Shown: positions 6,669-8,784 of the stretch, piece after piece
How the letters are laid out: the number at the start of each line of letters is the position of its first letter
Position numbering within the stretch: the stretch's first letter is position 1
Made by a program: the position numbers and the translations under genes
The notes under the pieces: model-generated
The model's input: only the letters and a program-made list of their open reading frames with translations
What the model was told of the DNA's origin: nothing
Database searches by the model: none
DNA from: Spirochaetaceae bacterium
Lineage (GTDB): Bacteria > Spirochaetota > Spirochaetia > UBA9216
Direction of reading: 5' to 3'
Assembly (NCBI GenBank): GCA_028527945.1
Contig: JAQQAK010000283.1
Location: 1 to 8,784, forward strand
Length of the DNA stretch: 8,784 nt

Positions 6669-7160
6669 GTGAAGCGATTATTTTTTATTTCTCTTTTATT
6701 ATCTCTTAATTTTTATATTTATTCACAAACAACAGATTTAGATTTCAAATATATTGAAGGTAAAAAATTATCAATAAATTTAACTACAAGAATACTTGGT
6801 AGTGAAAATGACACGATATGGCATATGGATAGTTCTGATGTAACTATATCCGGGAAAGCTGTTAAGGTTAAATTAAAGAGTGAAGATCTTGTCATAATTG
6901 CTGATATAACCCCGTATCTAAATCCTGACAATTCGTTAGTTCTTGTCGCAAAAGGTGAAGTTTTTCTTTCTGATAATACTGACAGCAAAGATGTTAAATA
7001 TTATACTACGCTTAAAAGTCTGCCAGTAAATCTTGGAGAGAAGGCAGTTTTCTTTCCGCTTGGTATGGCTTATGATTCAAATAGTAATCTATATAACATT
7101 GAGATGGAAATACAAGTTCTCAATGCAGAAGACGAAGAAGAACAAGCGAAGGATGAATGA
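6669..7160 (+). CDS. Small exported protein of unknown family
   Basis: A 163-residue protein with a Sec-type signal peptide: MKR, then a hydrophobic stretch to about residue 18, with likely cleavage near YS-Q (19/20). There is no lipobox cysteine. The mature part is mostly alternating beta-type sequence (VTISGKAVKVKLKSEDLVII, ITPYLNPDNSLVLVAKGEVFL, YYTTLKSLPVNLGEKAVFFP) and ends in an acidic tail (AEDEEEQAKDE). I do not recognise the family. The start is GTG at 6669, with AGGA (6659-6662) overlapping the anti-sigma stop codon and a 6-nt spacing. It lies 8 nt after the anti-sigma gene and overlaps the next gene by 4 nt (ATGA), so it belongs to the same operon. A periplasmic role linked to the anti-sigma factor or to the downstream transglutaminase-like protein is inferred from this position only. 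Confidence 0.8.
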   Translation: MKRLFFISLLLSLNFYIYSQTTDLDFKYIEGKKLSINLTTRILGSENDTIWHMDSSDVTISGKAVKVKLKSEDLVIIADITPYLNPDNSLVLVAKGEVFLSDNTDSKDVKYYTTLKSLPVNLGEKAVFFPLGMAYDSNSNLYNIEMEIQVLNAEDEEEQAKDE

Positions 7161-8784
7161 TCAAAAAAATATTTGGCAATAAGGCCTTTTTCCCTCTGCT
7201 TATACTTATTGTAGTAGGCGGATTTTTTATTGTAAATGCATTTAATTATTATAAATTCCCTGAAATTACTAATATTGAACCTGCGGTTGCTTATCCAGGT
7301 GATTTGTTGATTATAAGCGGCACTCATTTTGGAAAAACTCGAAATGGTGCTGAAGTTAGGATTGCAGGTGAAAGACCTGTAACAAAATCTTATAAAAGCT
7401 GGTCTGATAAAACAATAGAAGTTTTAATTCCAGATGACGCAACTTCCGGAATGGTTACAGTTACAACTCGAAGAGGTAAAAGTAATGGCGTTCTGTTTTC
7501 TAACAGAGAACATATTCCTGTTATCTTAAAAGGCCCTCAAAAGCCGGGATATCCTTATATCGAAAGTGTTGAACCTTCAAGTGGAGCAATTGGAAGTCTT
7601 ATTACAATAAAGGGACTAAATTTTAGCCATGATAGGGGCTCTTCCTCTGTCTATTTCTCTACTTACGCTCTTGGAGATTCTGTAACTACAGATAATTCAA
7701 TAAACGGAATGATAAAATGTTCTGAAATTGATTATGACTATGAGAGCTGGGATGAACAACTGATAAAAGTTTATATCCCTGATGGAGCGTCTTCTGGTAA
7801 TATTAAAATAAAGACTGACCGCGGTGTTAGCAATGCTTTATATTATGAAGTCGAAAGTTCTGCTGGTAAAAAAATCTTTAATAGCAAAATGGGTGTTCAG
7901 GTAGAGTATGGTGTAGAAGTTTCAAATGCTGTTGGTAATTCTAAAAATGGACTTAATTTATGGGTACCTGCTGTAAGAGTATCTCCTGAACAGCGTAATG
8001 TTGAAACTGTTGCAGAACCACAGCCGTTATGGGATGATTATCTTGGTCTTATGAGATATCACTTCAGTAATTTGAAGAGTGAAGAAAAGTATAATATTTT
8101 AATAAAATCGTGGATGGAATGTTTTTCTATTGAAACCAAGATTAATCCTCAAAAAGTCTTGACTGTGTATAATGAAGACCGAGACCTTTTTAAGAAATAT
8201 ACTATGGCAGAAGATCTTATTCCATCAGATGATGAGCGGATAATCGATGCTTCTAAAAAAGCTGTCGGAAGAGAGCGAAATCCATTCTTGAAAGCAGAAA
8301 AAATTTATAATTATGTTATAGATAATATGCGTTATACCGCAAAGTCTAATGGGACTGATTCTGTAAAGAACTTAGGTAGAGGAACAGGAGATTCATACAC
8401 ATATGCGGTTATATTCACAGCAATGTGCCGTGCTGTTGGAATTCCTTCAAGACCCAATTCCGGTATACTTGTTTATAATAATAAACAATGTACAAATCAT
8501 TATTGGGCAGAATTTTATATTGAAGGATTTGGCTGGGTTCCTGTAGATCCTGTTTTAGGAGATGGAGTCAGATTTGGTAATTTTCCTACAGATAGTGAAA
8601 TCATCCCAAAGGACTTTTATTTTGGAAGTATGGATAATCACCATGTTACTTTTACACATGGAGTAGTTCCTGTTAAAAAAGTAGATCCTCAGGGCAAGCT
8701 TTCTGGTAAGAAAAGTTTATATTCTATGCAATCAATTTATGAAGAATCTTCAGGTTTAAGTAGTTATTCTTCATATTGGAGGGC
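7157..8784 (+). CDS. Membrane-anchored TIG/IPT and transglutaminase-like domain protein (3' truncated by window end)
   Basis: The frame opens at an ATG overlapping the previous stop (ATGA, 7157-7160), with AAGGA 3 nt upstream, and runs uninterrupted for 542 codons to the window edge. Residues 10-28 form an N-terminal membrane anchor with no clear cleavage site, so the rest should face the periplasm. Two TIG/IPT beta-sandwich domains follow: about 35-115 (ITNIEPAVAYPGDLLIISG) and 133-232 (IESVEPSSGAIGSLITIKG), each ending in a similar strand (IPDDATSGMVTV and IPDGASSGNIKI). A transglutaminase-like papain-fold domain lies at about 365-470: EKIYNYVIDNMRYTA, then GDSYTYA...RAVGIPSR, NHYWAEFY and GFGWVPVDP. 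H448 and D464 fit the catalytic His and Asp, but the nucleophile position is Ser (S413) rather than Cys. Bacterial relatives include proteases, peptide hydrolases and inactive binding domains, so no reaction can be stated. It is the last visible gene of the sigma-factor operon. Confidence 0.88.
   Translation, partial: MIKKIFGNKAFFPLLILIVVGGFFIVNAFNYYKFPEITNIEPAVAYPGDLLIISGTHFGKTRNGAEVRIAGERPVTKSYKSWSDKTIEVLIPDDATSGMVTVTTRRGKSNGVLFSNREHIPVILKGPQKPGYPYIESVEPSSGAIGSLITIKGLNFSHDRGSSSVYFSTYALGDSVTTDNSINGMIKCSEIDYDYESWDEQLIKVYIPDGASSGNIKIKTDRGVSNALYYEVESSAGKKIFNSKMGVQVEYGVEVSNAVGNSKNGLNLWVPAVRVSPEQRNVETVAEPQPLWDDYLGLMRYHFSNLKSEEKYNILIKSWMECFSIETKINPQKVLTVYNEDRDLFKKYTMAEDLIPSDDERIIDASKKAVGRERNPFLKAEKIYNYVIDNMRYTAKSNGTDSVKNLGRGTGDSYTYAVIFTAMCRAVGIPSRPNSGILVYNNKQCTNHYWAEFYIEGFGWVPVDPVLGDGVRFGNFPTDSEIIPKDFYFGSMDNHHVTFTHGVVPVKKVDPQGKLSGKKSLYSMQSIYEESSGLSSYSSYWR

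Noticed and set aside
6719..7327. Minus-strand open frames opposite the exported protein and the start of the transglutaminase gene
   Set aside because: They are composition-driven, oppose a tightly packed operon, and resemble no protein family.

Overview
This AT-rich window looks like chromosomal DNA of a spirochaete, most likely a Treponema relative. The basis is the order murB / cysS / ECF sigma factor, which I recall (from memory, no search done) as resembling the T. pallidum TP0090-TP0092 neighbourhood, plus the style of the CysS and MurB proteins. All full-length genes except the third and fourth members of the sigma-factor operon are recognisable housekeeping or regulatory genes. I see no mobile element, CRISPR array, tRNA or rRNA.

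Layout. (1) Positions 2-172 hold the 3' end of an unidentified plus-strand gene. (2) 264-1460 is ackA (acetate kinase), with a plausible sigma-70-type promoter in front and a GC-rich intrinsic terminator behind. (3) On the minus strand, converging on ackA, lie murB (3866-2952) and then mgtE (2876-1536): a cell-wall enzyme followed by a magnesium channel, separated by 75 nt. (4) The 255-nt divergent region 3867-4121 separates murB from cysS. Its cysS-proximal half is structured: an isolated AGGAGG, a 14-bp AT-rich hairpin, and a second hairpin that can refold into two alternative smaller ones. (5) From 4122 to the window end everything is on the plus strand: cysS, then an ECF sigma factor, its zinc-finger anti-sigma factor, a small exported protein of unknown family, and a membrane-anchored protein with two TIG/IPT domains and a transglutaminase-like domain, cut by the window end. 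The last four genes are packed with gaps of 0 nt, 8 nt and a 4-nt overlap, so they are almost certainly one operon.

Interpretation. The sigma / anti-sigma / exported protein / periplasm-facing transglutaminase-fold cluster is the most interesting part: it reads as an envelope-sensing or envelope-maintenance module driven by its own sigma factor. In the transglutaminase-like domain the residue that aligns by spacing with the catalytic cysteine is a serine (S413), while the His and Asp of the triad are kept. The second point of interest is the structured cysS leader, which is either a cis-regulatory RNA or a dispersed palindromic repeat.
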